This document shows, piece after piece, positions 34,779 through 44,241 of a DNA stretch of 44,434 nucleotides. The DNA comes from a bacterium OM1 bin76. Its GTDB lineage: Bacteria > Actinomycetota > Acidimicrobiia > Spongiisociales > ZC4RG35. Position numbers and translations under genes: made by a program. The stretch is taken from the NCBI GenBank assembly GCA_002238785.1, contig MPNA01000023.1, positions 1 through 44,434 on the forward strand. The letters are read 5' to 3'. The notes beneath the pieces were generated by a model, which saw only the letters and a list, made by a program, of their open reading frames with translations, did not search any database and had not been told where the DNA came from. Positions within the stretch are counted from its first letter, which is position 1. Every line of letters starts with the position of its first letter.

Positions 34779-36610
34779 TGCTCGTACCGACCAACCGGCT
34801 GACGCTCATCGACGCCCTGCGCCCACCGGCCGGATTCCGGTTGGAATCTGCTATGGCGGTGACGTTCACCCTCAACTTGCAGGCGCTCCTTGCGGCGCCG
34901 GCTGCCTTCGCGATCGCCGGACTTAGCGACCCCACCGGTGACTCCGGTGGGCACACCCCCGTGGAACTGATCCACGCACTTCGCACTCATGCTCACAAGC
35001 TGACGGTCTTCAGCGAGGCAGGGGAGATCGGCCTGCCGACGGCCAGCCGGGCATTCGCCTTTCTCGAGGGGGCGGTGGTCCCTGTGAAGGCCCCCAGGGG
35101 AGGCATCGTTCATCCCAAGGTGTGGGTGCTGCGCTATGAGTCCGGCGACCCGGTGGACAGCCATCAGGAGGAGCGCCTTCGGGTGCTCATCTCGAGTCGC
35201 AATCTGACCTTCGACGAAAGCTGGGACACGGTGCTGAGGCTCGACGAGACTGCCCACTCTCGGGGTGTGGCACTTGCCAAGGTTGGCGAATTGTTCGAGG
35301 GCCTGTTGAAAAACACTGTAAGAGATAACAAGGAAAAACCCAAAGGCTGGAATGTGGAACACGAAAACCGGGTGCATTCGTTGGCCCAGGCTCTGAAAAC
35401 CGCCCGGTTCGAACTGCCGGCGGGTGTGGATGACCTGAGGATCCATTTACTCGGCCTCGACCAGGTACCTCCGCCGCTCCCGGACACCGCCGAGCGTTCG
35501 CTGATCATCTCGCCCTTTCTGGCCGACGGCTTCTTCAGTTGGGTGCATCCCACGCCGGTGAACACGCTGGTGAGCCGGCAGGAGTCATTCGACGCACTGC
35601 AGCCTGGAATTCGTGATTCCATCGGGAACAAATACGTCTTCGACGACGGAGGCACACTTGAGGACACTGAATCAACGGGTCCAGGCAGGCCCCTGGCCGG
35701 TCTTCACGCCAAGGTCTTCGCCTTCGAAACGGGAGATCGCGCCCGCCTGTTCGTCGGATCCGCCAACGCCACGGGTCCTGCCTTCGCCAACAACGTCGAG
35801 ATCCTGGCCGAACTCCGCGGGCCGGTCGCCGAGTTGGGAATCGATCGGCTGTGCAATGGCGATGGAGACGATCCCGGGCTGGTGGATCTGTTCCATACCT
35901 ACCATCCCAGCCCCGAGCGTCCAAGCAGTAATGGAACCGGTTGCTCCACTCTCGATACAACCCGCCGGAAGATCGCTGGTATTCCGATAACAGGAACCGT
36001 GACAGCAGGCGGCAAAGAGTGCCAGGAATACGCCGTGACCTACGGCGCTGAGAAGCCTCTGCCCGCCGTCGAGGGGGTGGAGATTCACTGGTGGCCGCTG
36101 ACGACACCGGGCCATCGGCGAGAGGTCCCAACGTCCGAGCCCTTCGAGGCGCGCTTCGAGACCAGCCTGGAGGCCATCAGCGGGTTCCTGGCCTTCGAGT
36201 TGAGTCACGACTGCGGCGAGCAATCCTGGTTCGCGGTCCCCGTGCCTCTTGATGGAGTGCCCGAGCACCGAGACCGGTGCCTGCTGAAGGCGCTGATCGG
36301 CAACGCCGAGCGGTTCTTGCGATACCTTCTGGCCCTTCTCTATGAGGACTCCCGCCAATTCGACGTCCGTGAATTCACCAGGGTGGTCGACAGCGCCGCG
36401 TCCCGTGCAAACGGGCCGATCAGCTTCGCGGTGCTGGAGCGGTTGCTGAGAACCATGAGGCGCGATCCTCTGAAGCTTTCCGGACTCCACCCGCTCATCG
36501 CCGATCTCCGGGCTGACGATGCGCTTCCACCGGGTTTTGCCGAACTCTGGGACGCCATTCATCATGTGGCGGCCGAGGGCATCCGCCCCCAGGATGCGCC
36601 CGCGCAATGA
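34778..36610 (+). CDS. Phospholipase D-like protein, second gene of candidate defence module
   Basis: This 610-residue protein carries two phospholipase D-type half-sites. The first is HPKVWVLRY with His112 and Lys114, followed by LRVLISSRNLT; the second is LHAKVFAFE with His310 and Lys312, followed by LFVGSANAT. Both keep His, Lys and the downstream Asn but replace the HKD aspartate by Arg and Glu, as in many PLD-type nucleases. The fold is used by nucleases such as Nuc, BfiI and DISARM DrmC. The C-terminal 250 residues are not recognised. The ATG at 34778 overlaps the preceding stop; the open frame extends 20 codons upstream without homology. The ATGA overlap with the helicase gene supports joint function, probably on nucleic acid. 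Confidence 0.82.
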   Translation: MLVPTNRLTLIDALRPPAGFRLESAMAVTFTLNLQALLAAPAAFAIAGLSDPTGDSGGHTPVELIHALRTHAHKLTVFSEAGEIGLPTASRAFAFLEGAVVPVKAPRGGIVHPKVWVLRYESGDPVDSHQEERLRVLISSRNLTFDESWDTVLRLDETAHSRGVALAKVGELFEGLLKNTVRDNKEKPKGWNVEHENRVHSLAQALKTARFELPAGVDDLRIHLLGLDQVPPPLPDTAERSLIISPFLADGFFSWVHPTPVNTLVSRQESFDALQPGIRDSIGNKYVFDDGGTLEDTESTGPGRPLAGLHAKVFAFETGDRARLFVGSANATGPAFANNVEILAELRGPVAELGIDRLCNGDGDDPGLVDLFHTYHPSPERPSSNGTGCSTLDTTRRKIAGIPITGTVTAGGKECQEYAVTYGAEKPLPAVEGVEIHWWPLTTPGHRREVPTSEPFEARFETSLEAISGFLAFELSHDCGEQSWFAVPVPLDGVPEHRDRCLLKALIGNAERFLRYLLALLYEDSRQFDVREFTRVVDSAASRANGPISFAVLERLLRTMRRDPLKLSGLHPLIADLRADDALPPGFAELWDAIHHVAAEGIRPQDAPAQ

Positions 36611-39600
36611 CCGGGCCTGGCATCGACGTGGCGGCCACGATGGCGGACCTGAAGGACTTTCAACGACGCACCGCGGAGTGGGCATTCCAGCGGATGTACG
36701 CAGATCGTGACCCAGCGCTCCGGTTCCTAGTGGCGGACGAGGTCGGTCTCGGCAAGACGCATATCGCCAAGGGGGTGATAGCCTAGGTCATCGACCACTT
36801 GGGACGAACCGGAGACAAGCGCCACGACATCGTCTATGTTTGCTCGAACGCCGCCATTGCTCGCCAGAACCTGAGAAAGCTGGTTCCCCAAGGCATCAAG
36901 CCCACCCCCGTAGAGGTCGACCGGCTGACCATGCTCCCTCTGGTGAAACTCAAGGGCTACCGCAACGGCAGACCGGGCATCAATCTGCTGGCGATCACTC
37001 CGGGTACATCATTGAATTTCGGCTCCAGCACCGGCAAGTTCACCGAACGCGCCCTCGCCTATACGCTGCTCCGCTCTCACTGGGGCCCTGATGTCATGAA
37101 CAAACGAGCCCGCCGGATCTTCTGGTACGGCCTCAGAAGCGGCAGTCACGCAGACCGGGACCGTCGGCTTTGCTGGTACGAGGGGTGGTATCGCCCACGA
37201 ATCAAAGTGTCGTCCGAAGAGTTCGCGGCCCGGTTGCAACAGGTCGATGACGAGAGGCACCGAGACGGCAAGCAATCCCTGCGCGGGTTGTTCGATGAGA
37301 TTGTCGACGGCCTGGCGAGCGGGAGTGGTTTCCACGGCCGCCTGTGGTGGTTGCGGGTGGAATTGATAGCGGAGGTGCGCCGGGTCATGGCGATCGTCGG
37401 CATCGATGCGCTTCGCCCCGACCTGGTAGTGCTCGACGAGTTCCAGCGCTTCAAGGACCTGCTGAAACCCGAACCGGGAAACCTCGCCGCGGAACTTGCT
37501 CGGTCGCTTTTCGACTACCGCGACCCCGAAACCCATCAGCCGACTCGAACCTTGCTGCTTTCGGCTACTCCCTACCGCATGTACACCACGGCCCACGACA
37601 CCGACGGCGACCACTATCGGGACTTCCTGGATACCTGCGCATTCCTCTACGGGGACGAGGAACGGGTCAAGAGGCTTGAGGGTCGTTTCGGTGACCTCCG
37701 CCATTCGCTCACCGCGTCGGCTGCTCTCGCCGACGCCGAGGCGCCGTTGGCCACTGCGGCGCGCCTCTGCCGCGAGATCGGATCGGACCTGCGGCAGGTC
37801 ATGGCTAGGACGGAACGATTGGCCGCTACCCCGGACCGGGATGGGATGCTGGCGGAACCTGACGTGCCGGTCTCGGTGGCGCCCGACGACCTTCGTTCGT
37901 ACCTGCGCCTGGGTGATCTGGCGGGGGCTGTCGGGCACAACGATCCCACCGAGTACTGGAAGTCTGCCCCCTACCTGGTCAACTTCATGGAGAACTACAA
38001 GCTCAAGCGAGCCATCGAGCGAGCGGCCACCGCGGGACAGTTCGTCGAGGGCGGACAGTTCGACCCGGGTCCCGGGTTGCTGAGCTGGGAGGACATCGAG
38101 AGTTACCGGCGAGTCGACCCTCAGAACGGGAGGCTGCGCTGGCTGCTCGACGACCTCGAAGGCTCCCGGGCCTTCGATCTTCTGTGGGTGCCGCCGTCGA
38201 TTCGCTACTACGACACAGGCTCGGTCTATGAATCCGAAGAGGCCCTGGGGTTCACCAAGCGTCTGATCTTTTCGGGTTGGGCGGTTGTCCCGAAAGTGGT
38301 GTCATCGATGGTCAGCTTCGAAGCCGAACGCCGCGCTTACGCCAGCCGCGACCACGGCTACACGGCCGATTACGGACGACGCGGTGGCCAGCGACTGGCG
38401 TTCCGCACCAGGGAGCGGACAGCCGCCGAGACCGACGCCGAAGAAGGGTTGGGTGATCGCCGCGCCGCCGCCATGACGACCTTCCTGTTGGTGTGGCCGA
38501 GTCTCAGCCTCGCCGACCTGGGCGACCCATTGCGGCTGGAATGCCCACGGCCCGATCGCGATGCTGCGATCGCCGCTGTCTCAACGCGAATAGAGGCTGC
38601 TTTGGCGCCGCTGGCCGGCCCCGGGCATGCCGATGGCCCGGTCGATCAGCGTTGGTACTGGGCTGCCCCGCTGCTGCTCGACCACAAGCGATACCCTGCG
38701 GAGGTCGACCGACTGTTGGCCGACCGATCGGCGGAACTCTGGGAGGGAGAACGGGCTGATGGGAACTTCCGAGCGCACCTCGCCGAGGCCCGGGCAATGG
38801 TCGAAGGCCGCACCAAACCTCTTGGCCGCCGCCCCGAGGACCTCTGCGAAGTGCTCTCCGAACTGGCGGTGGGAGGGCCGGCCCAATGTGCCCTACGGGC
38901 AGTCCGCAGGGTGGTGGGGCTTGATGGCAAAGAAAGGTCGGTGCTGTCGAGCGCGGCGCGGGTCGGCGAGGCGTTCAGGAACTTCTTCAACGCCCCGGAA
39001 GTGACTGCAATAGTTGCCGCAGGGCAATCCGAATCCGAGGAAGGCGTCGTCGGGTACTGGCGAGAGGTCGTACGTCATTGCGTTGACGGCAACCTGCAGG
39101 CCGTACTGGATGAGCACACTCATGTTCTGCGCGACTGGCTGGGATATGTCAACCTCGAAGGCGACAAACAACGGACTAGGGCTGCCCGCAAGATTGCCTC
39201 CAAGATCGGGGAGGCGCTGAGGCTTCGCACCTCTGCGTTGCGGGTGGACATCCCCGGTCGCAGCGAAGACGACGACTCCGACTTTCTTGAGGCTCACCGG
39301 ATGCGGACCCGCTTTGCGGTGGCGTTCGGGGATCAGTCGCTCGACGAGGGCGGTCAAGCCCGGGTGGGCGGCGTGTCGGTCGCGTTCAACTCGCCGTTCT
39401 GGCCGTTTGTGCTGACTTCCACTTCGGTTGGCCAGGAGGGACTGGACTTCCACCTGTGGTGCCATGCGGTGGTCCACTGGAACCTTCCCACCAATCCTGT
39501 CGACCTTGAGCAGCGCGAAGGTCGTGTCCATCGATACAAGTGCCACGCGGTCCGCCGCAACATCGCCGAGACACTGGGGCCCGATCTGTTGGGAGAGGGT

Positions 39601-39921
39601 CATCCGGGGGGTGATCTGTGGCAGACACTCTTCGAGCGGGCAGCGTCCCACCGGGGGCCTGAAGACGGTGAGATGGTCCCGTACTGGGTCTTCCACCAAG
39701 GTCGAGCGAGAATCGACCGTCTCGTTCCGGTGCTGCCGTTCAGCCGCGAGTCGGCGAGACTTCCCCAGTTGCGGAAGTCGCTCGCTGTGTATCGCCTCGC
39801 CTTCGGCCAGCCACGCCAAGAGGAACTGGTCGAGTTCTTGGGTGACCGCATCAGCGATGAGGATCGCGTCCCCGATGCCCTTTCACAGCTTCGCATTGAC
39901 CTGTCGCCCCCCGCCACATAG
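36607..39921 (+). CDS. SF2 helicase, third gene of candidate defence module, interrupted by in-frame TAG
   Basis: Read through from the ATG at 36607 this is an 1104-codon SNF2/HepA-like superfamily 2 helicase. Motif I is ADEVGLGKTHIAKG with Lys50, motif II is LVVLDEFQ with Asp277-Glu278, motif III is SATP (319-322), and motifs V-VI are TSVGQEGLDF and QREGRVHR (969-976, including the arginine finger region). Codon 60 is TAG (36784-36786), in the same frame with homology on both sides, leaving Walker A on a 59-residue peptide. The remaining 1040 residues could start at TTG 36799 but would lack motif I and have no good ribosome-binding site. A single C-to-T change from CAG (Gln) would explain it. 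The start overlaps the PLD-like gene by four bases. Confidence 0.82.
36784..36786 (+). other. In-frame amber codon splitting the helicase
   Basis: TAG occurs ten codons after the Walker A lysine, inside GVIA-stop-VIDHLGRTG. The frame is open on both sides with continuous helicase homology, and no shift of frame is needed. It may be a nonsense mutation, a sequencing error or a site of readthrough. Confidence 0.9.
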
Positions 39922-40349
39922 GAGAAGGGCGCACAGGCGGGAGCGGAGGCGGCCACGTTTTCCTCGCGAAAACCACGCCCTATCTCGCGAAATCTTTCGA
40001 GGTCATCCTTACCCGGGACCCTCCCCCGCCACCGCCGCCAAGGGTCGAAGGGCGCGCTCCCGCGGTCCGCCGGGGTCGCTCTCGACAGATATATGACCTC
40101 TGCTGGAGTCTCGCGGCCGCATTGACGTCGAATACGGTCCGGGAGGTGTTTTTCGTGACAGAATCAAGTATGCGACACCGGTGGGACAAAGGGCAACCCT
40201 TCACTGTCCCTTCTTTTCGCGACCCGGTGCCGACCTTACACACATCCGGCCGCTGTGCAATTGCGGTGTAATGTCGGACAGAGGACGGTGTCGCCCAGCC
40301 GATCCCGAGCTACGCCTGACCTGCCGATGAATCGAGACCGAGGTAGTTG
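39922..40349. other. Intergenic region after the helicase, with recurring element copy C
   Basis: About 430 bases without a gene. Positions 39983-40044 hold the weakest copy (C) of the recurring element: TCGCGAAA, a spacer, GGGACC, then CCCCCGCCACCGCC. A terminator-like hairpin lies at 40183-40217. The promoter of the acyl-CoA dehydrogenase gene should be in the last 120 bases; I see no strong match. Confidence 0.4.
40183..40217 (+). terminator. Intrinsic terminator candidate
   Basis: GGGACA pairs with TGTCCC and the inner AAGGG pairs with CCCTT around a CAA loop, with a small internal mismatch, followed by TTCTTTT. It lies about 260 bases after the helicase stop and would end the module transcript before the acyl-CoA dehydrogenase gene. 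Confidence 0.5.
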
Positions 40350-41495
40350 ATGATGTTTTCCGAAGAGCACCGGATGTTTCGTCAAGTGGTGCGTCGCTTC
40401 GTGGAGGAGGAGATCAACCCCCAGGTGGAGCAGTGGGAGGAGGTGGGGGAGATGCCATTGCACGAGTTGTTCGGGCAGATGGCCGAACTGGGGTTTTTGG
40501 GTCTGGAGTACGATCCCGCCTACGGTGGGCAGGGTGCCGATCATTTGTTCACGGTGGTGCTGGCCGAGGAATTCGGCCGGGCTGACCATGGATCGATCGG
40601 CATGGCGTTGGGGGTGCAGGTGGACATGGCCACGCCGTCCCTTCACCAGCACGGATCCGAGGATCTCAAACGTCGCTACTTGGCGCCTGCTCTCCACGGG
40701 GAGATGGTCACCTCCATCGCAGTCACCGAACCCGACGCCGGTTCGGACGTGGCTGCCATCAAGACCCGGGCCACTAGAGACGGAGACCAGTGGATCATCA
40801 ACGGTGCCAAGATGTACATCACCAACGGGTTGCAGGCCGACTGGCTGTGCCTGCTGGCTCGGACCTCCGACGAGGGGGGATATGGAGGGATGAGCCAGAT
40901 CGTGGTCCCCACCGACCTGGCGGGATTCCAGGTCTCCCGCAAGCTCGACAAGCTGGGGATGCGGGCATCGGACACCGGCCTGCTCACCTTCACCGACGTG
41001 GCGGTCCCGGTGGCGAACACCATCGGGGCGGTGGGGAAGGGGTTCCAACAGCAGATGAGCCAGTTCGTGGTGGAACGGATGTGGGCCGCCTACTCGACGG
41101 TGGGGTCTTGCGAGCGGGCACTGGAACGTACCGCCCGGTACCTGCGGGAGCGGAGGGTGTTCGGCAAGCCTCTGCTGGACCACCAGTACGTCAGCTACCG
41201 GTTGGCGGAACTTGCTGCCGAACTGGACCTGCTGCGCCACTACAACTATGCCACCGCCCACGCGTACATGCGGGGTGAGGACCCGACCAGGTTTGCAACC
41301 ATCGCCAAGCTCAAGTCGGGGCGCTTGGCGCGGGAGACCGCCGACTGGGTGATGCAATTCCACGGTGGCATCGGGTACATGGAGGAGACCTGGACTGCCC
41401 GGTTCTTCCGGGACAGTCGCCTGGGCTCGATCGGCGGAGGATCAGATGAGACGATGCTGGGAGTGTTGGCCCGGATGGACGGTTATCACGCCTGA
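40350..41495 (+). CDS. Acyl-CoA dehydrogenase
   Basis: This 381-residue FAD enzyme introduces the alpha-beta double bond into an acyl-CoA and passes electrons to ETF. The N-terminal helical domain starts at MMFSEEHRMFRQVVRRFVEE. The middle domain has the signature SIAVTEPDAGSDVAAIKTRA and MYITNG, and the C-terminal domain has QFHGGIGYMEETWTARFFRD then IGGGSDETML. The IGGGSDE ending, in place of YEGT-E, is like long-chain and isovaleryl-type members, whose catalytic Glu lies elsewhere. GAGG is six bases before the ATG; a TTG three bases earlier and an ATG three bases later are also possible starts. It is followed by a VOC protein. Confidence 0.92.
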   Translation: MMFSEEHRMFRQVVRRFVEEEINPQVEQWEEVGEMPLHELFGQMAELGFLGLEYDPAYGGQGADHLFTVVLAEEFGRADHGSIGMALGVQVDMATPSLHQHGSEDLKRRYLAPALHGEMVTSIAVTEPDAGSDVAAIKTRATRDGDQWIINGAKMYITNGLQADWLCLLARTSDEGGYGGMSQIVVPTDLAGFQVSRKLDKLGMRASDTGLLTFTDVAVPVANTIGAVGKGFQQQMSQFVVERMWAAYSTVGSCERALERTARYLRERRVFGKPLLDHQYVSYRLAELAAELDLLRHYNYATAHAYMRGEDPTRFATIAKLKSGRLARETADWVMQFHGGIGYMEETWTARFFRDSRLGSIGGGSDETMLGVLARMDGYHA

Positions 41496-41570
41496 GGCGC
41501 CAGTTCTGTCACCGCAGTGGCAGTGTATGTTTTCTATCATGACATTCCCGCAACGCCAAGGAGGTTTGGA

Positions 41571-42020
41571 GTGGGAGAGATAATCGGTCACCACCACACC
41601 GGGATACAGGTAACCGACCTGGATAAGTCCTTGGAGTTCTACCGCGACCAACTGGGTTTGGAGTTGGTGCTGCGGTGGAACCGCACCGCACCCTACATAG
41701 AGACCTTCTCGGGGTACCCAGGTGTCGACATGCACGGCGCCATCTTGCGGATGGCCAACTCCGACAGCATTCTGGAGATCCTGGAGTATCGCAACGTGGA
41801 GCGCAGTGCTATCGACCCGGCCACCGCCAACCCCGGCACCGCCCATCTCGCTTTCCGGGTGGACGACTGCGACTCGCTCTATGAAAGGCTGACCTCCCAG
41901 GGAGTCAAGTCGGTCTCTCGACCGGTCACCCCCTCGATCGGTCCCAACAAGGGGGGCCGGACGGTGATGATGCTCGATCCCGACGGATTCAGAATCGAAC
42001 TGCTGCAGCCTCCCCGATGA
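41571..42020 (+). CDS. VOC-family (glyoxalase-like) protein
   Basis: This 149-residue protein consists of two beta-alpha-beta-beta-beta modules of the vicinal oxygen chelate fold. Candidate metal ligands are His9 ([19 protein letters not shown]), the Glu in SILEILEY, the His in [12 protein letters not shown] and the Glu in FRIELLQ. Such proteins include glyoxalases, dioxygenases and methylmalonyl-CoA epimerase; the specific activity cannot be told. The GTG at 41571 is chosen because a perfect AAGGAGG (41558-41564) lies six bases before it; the open frame reaches 18 codons further up without homology. Its stop overlaps the start of the pterin dehydratase gene. Confidence 0.85.
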   Translation: MGEIIGHHHTGIQVTDLDKSLEFYRDQLGLELVLRWNRTAPYIETFSGYPGVDMHGAILRMANSDSILEILEYRNVERSAIDPATANPGTAHLAFRVDDCDSLYERLTSQGVKSVSRPVTPSIGPNKGGRTVMMLDPDGFRIELLQPPR

Positions 42021-42307
42021 CCGGCAGCAAGGCCCTCCTTACGGAACAGGAGATCGGTGACCTGCTGGCGGCCCATCCCGACTGGCATCGAGAAGGCGCC
42101 GAACTGCGACGCTCCTACCGGTTCTCCGACTTCCGGGCCGCCTTTGCCTTCATGACCCACGTGGCGCTCATCGCAGAACGCCTGTTCCATCACCCGGAGT
42201 GGTCCAACGTCTACAACCGGGTGGATCTGGCCATCACCAGCCACGATGTGGGCGGACTGACTGCGCGGGACCGTCGGTTTGTGGAGAAGGTGGACGCTAT
42301 CGGCTGA
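42017..42307 (+). CDS. Pterin-4a-carbinolamine dehydratase
   Basis: This 96-residue protein dehydrates 4a-hydroxytetrahydrobiopterin, regenerating the pterin cofactor of aromatic amino acid hydroxylases; some members work in folate or molybdopterin metabolism. The signature is clear: [20 protein letters not shown] with His58-His59-Pro60, then [11 protein letters not shown] with His76-Asp77. Length matches the family. It overlaps the VOC gene by four bases (ATGA), so the two are coupled. No phenylalanine hydroxylase is encoded in the window. Confidence 0.92.
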   Translation: MTGSKALLTEQEIGDLLAAHPDWHREGAELRRSYRFSDFRAAFAFMTHVALIAERLFHHPEWSNVYNRVDLAITSHDVGGLTARDRRFVEKVDAIG

Positions 42308-42377
42308 GTCCTGGCGCAACCGGAGATGTGTTCCACGCGGTGGTAGCCTCTTTTTGGGAACGGGAGGATGGCTCGCC

Positions 42378-44078
42378 ATGAAATACGACCTCCAAGCCCT
42401 CCGCGGAGATGTCCTGGGTGGTGTCACTTCGGCCGTGGTGCTGTTGCCTATGGCTCTGGCCTACGGAGTGGTGTCCGGCTTGGGAGTCATAGCCGGTCTG
42501 TACGGGGCGGTGGCGGTGGGGTTGTTCGCATCCCTGTTCTGGGGCACCAAGGCGCTGATATCAGGTCCCACCGGGCCGATGGCGGTGGCGATGGCGGTGG
42601 TGGTCGGCAACTACGCCGACAATCTCGTCGAGGCGTTCACGATAGTGATCCTGGCGGGGGTCATCCAGATAGTCCTCGGTGTCATCAAGATGGGTCGTTA
42701 CGTGGCCTACACGCCGTATTCGGTGATCTCGGGATTCACCTCCGGGGTGGGGGTGATCATCGTTTTGCTCCAGGTGCTTCCATTCCTGGGCGCCTCCTCT
42801 CCCGGCGGCGGGACGGTGGGGGCGCTTCGCGCCATGCCGGCCGCCTTCGGGGATCTCAACATCCACGCGCTCCTCATCGCTTTGGTCACCCTGGGGGTGA
42901 CAATCGTGTGGCCCAAGAGGCTGCAGCGGGCGTTGCCGCCCTCGCTGGCTGCTCTGATCGTGGGGACACTGCTGGGGGTGCTGTGGTTGACGGGTGCTCC
43001 GCTGATCGGAGACGTCCCCACCGGTTTTCCCGACATGGTCGACACCCACACGGTTCTCAATCACTTGGTGAGTTCCTTTCAGCCGGCGTTGATCCTCGCT
43101 CTGCTGGCATCGATCAACACGCTGCTCATGTCGCTAATCGCCGACTCCATGACCCGCGCCACCCACAAGCCCAACCGCGAACTGGTGGGCCAGGGTGTGG
43201 GGAATATCTTCTCGGGGCTGTTCGGAGGCATGCCGGGAGCCGGGAACATTCCCGCCACGGTGGTGAACGCCCGCATCGGTGGGAGGTCGCCGCTGTCGGG
43301 CGTGCTGTGCTCTCTGGTGCTGCTGACCCTGGTGCTGGGCCTGGGCAGATATGTCGGGGAGATTTCCCATGCGGTGCTGGCCGGCATCCTGATGAAGGTG
43401 GGGTGGGACATAATCGACTGGAAGTTCATCACCCGCCTGCATCGGGTTCAGCGAGAGCACCTGGTGGTGATGGTGATCACCCTGGGTCTTACCGTCTTCG
43501 CCGACCTGCTCAGCGCCATAATGTTGGGGCTTATCGTGGCGGCGCTGGTCAGCGCCAGGCAATTCGAGTACCTGGAACTGGACAGTGTGATCTCTGTGCC
43601 TCTGCTCGACATAAGTTTTTTGGCCGAGGAGGAGGAAGAAGACGAGGACGCTGATGAGTTCGACCTTCTTGCGGACAACCTGCTCAACCTCCTGGGCGAT
43701 GATGAAGATGACGACGACTTCGATCCCTTCTCCGCCCGGTGCGGCCTGCTCTCTTTCCGTGGTAGTTTCACGGTGGCCTCCTCCAACCGGATGTTCACCA
43801 CCATCAGTGTGGACATCAGGGACCACGAGGTGGCGATCCTTGACTTCTCCGATACCGATTACATGGACGACAGCGCCGCCTTCGTGGTGGAGAGGTTGAT
43901 CGACGTCGCCATCGAGGAAGACACCGAGTGCATCGTGATGGGCCTGGGAGGTGCAGTGGGAAAGAGCCTGCGGAAACTGCACATTCTCCACAAGATCCCC
44001 GACGATCGCTACGTGGAAGACATGGACGGAGCCAAGGAAGTGGCCAAGCGAATCCTTGGTATCGTTAGGGACTTGTAA
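42378..44078 (+). CDS. SulP-family anion transporter with STAS domain
   Basis: This 566-residue membrane protein belongs to the SulP/SLC26 family (sulfate, bicarbonate and related anions). The N-terminal 410 residues hold the multi-helix core with LLPMALAYGVVSGLGVIAGL, the GPTGPMAVAMA loop and MPGAGNIPATVVNARIGGRS. A very acidic linker (EEEEEDEDADEFD and DDEDDDDFD) separates it from a C-terminal STAS domain (VAILDFSDTDYMDDSAAFVV). The ATG at 42378 (MKYDLQALRGDVLGG) with GGGAGG about 10 bases upstream is used, not the longer open frame that overlaps the pterin dehydratase. Substrate cannot be assigned. Confidence 0.9.
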   Translation: MKYDLQALRGDVLGGVTSAVVLLPMALAYGVVSGLGVIAGLYGAVAVGLFASLFWGTKALISGPTGPMAVAMAVVVGNYADNLVEAFTIVILAGVIQIVLGVIKMGRYVAYTPYSVISGFTSGVGVIIVLLQVLPFLGASSPGGGTVGALRAMPAAFGDLNIHALLIALVTLGVTIVWPKRLQRALPPSLAALIVGTLLGVLWLTGAPLIGDVPTGFPDMVDTHTVLNHLVSSFQPALILALLASINTLLMSLIADSMTRATHKPNRELVGQGVGNIFSGLFGGMPGAGNIPATVVNARIGGRSPLSGVLCSLVLLTLVLGLGRYVGEISHAVLAGILMKVGWDIIDWKFITRLHRVQREHLVVMVITLGLTVFADLLSAIMLGLIVAALVSARQFEYLELDSVISVPLLDISFLAEEEEEDEDADEFDLLADNLLNLLGDDEDDDDFDPFSARCGLLSFRGSFTVASSNRMFTTISVDIRDHEVAILDFSDTDYMDDSAAFVVERLIDVAIEEDTECIVMGLGGAVGKSLRKLHILHKIPDDRYVEDMDGAKEVAKRILGIVRDL

Positions 44079-44241
44079 AGAAGTGTTGACAGACGGGTTT
44101 TTCGAGTTCTGCGCCTGACCGCCCAGAAGAAGCGAGGGGCTCGCCATGACCCGTGTTAGAAAACCTGTTTGTCTAGGTACGGTAAGGGGTTTATAGGGAA
44201 GGGTTGGATGTTTTGTCGCACCCTTTTCGTATCGTTTGGGG

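Noticed and set aside
33573-39921. Assignment of the three-gene module to DISARM or Mokosh
   Set aside because: No DUF1998 (DrmB) protein or methylase is encoded, and the helicase has SNF2/HepA-like motifs, not those of the COG1112 family. Only the PLD-plus-helicase theme is shared.
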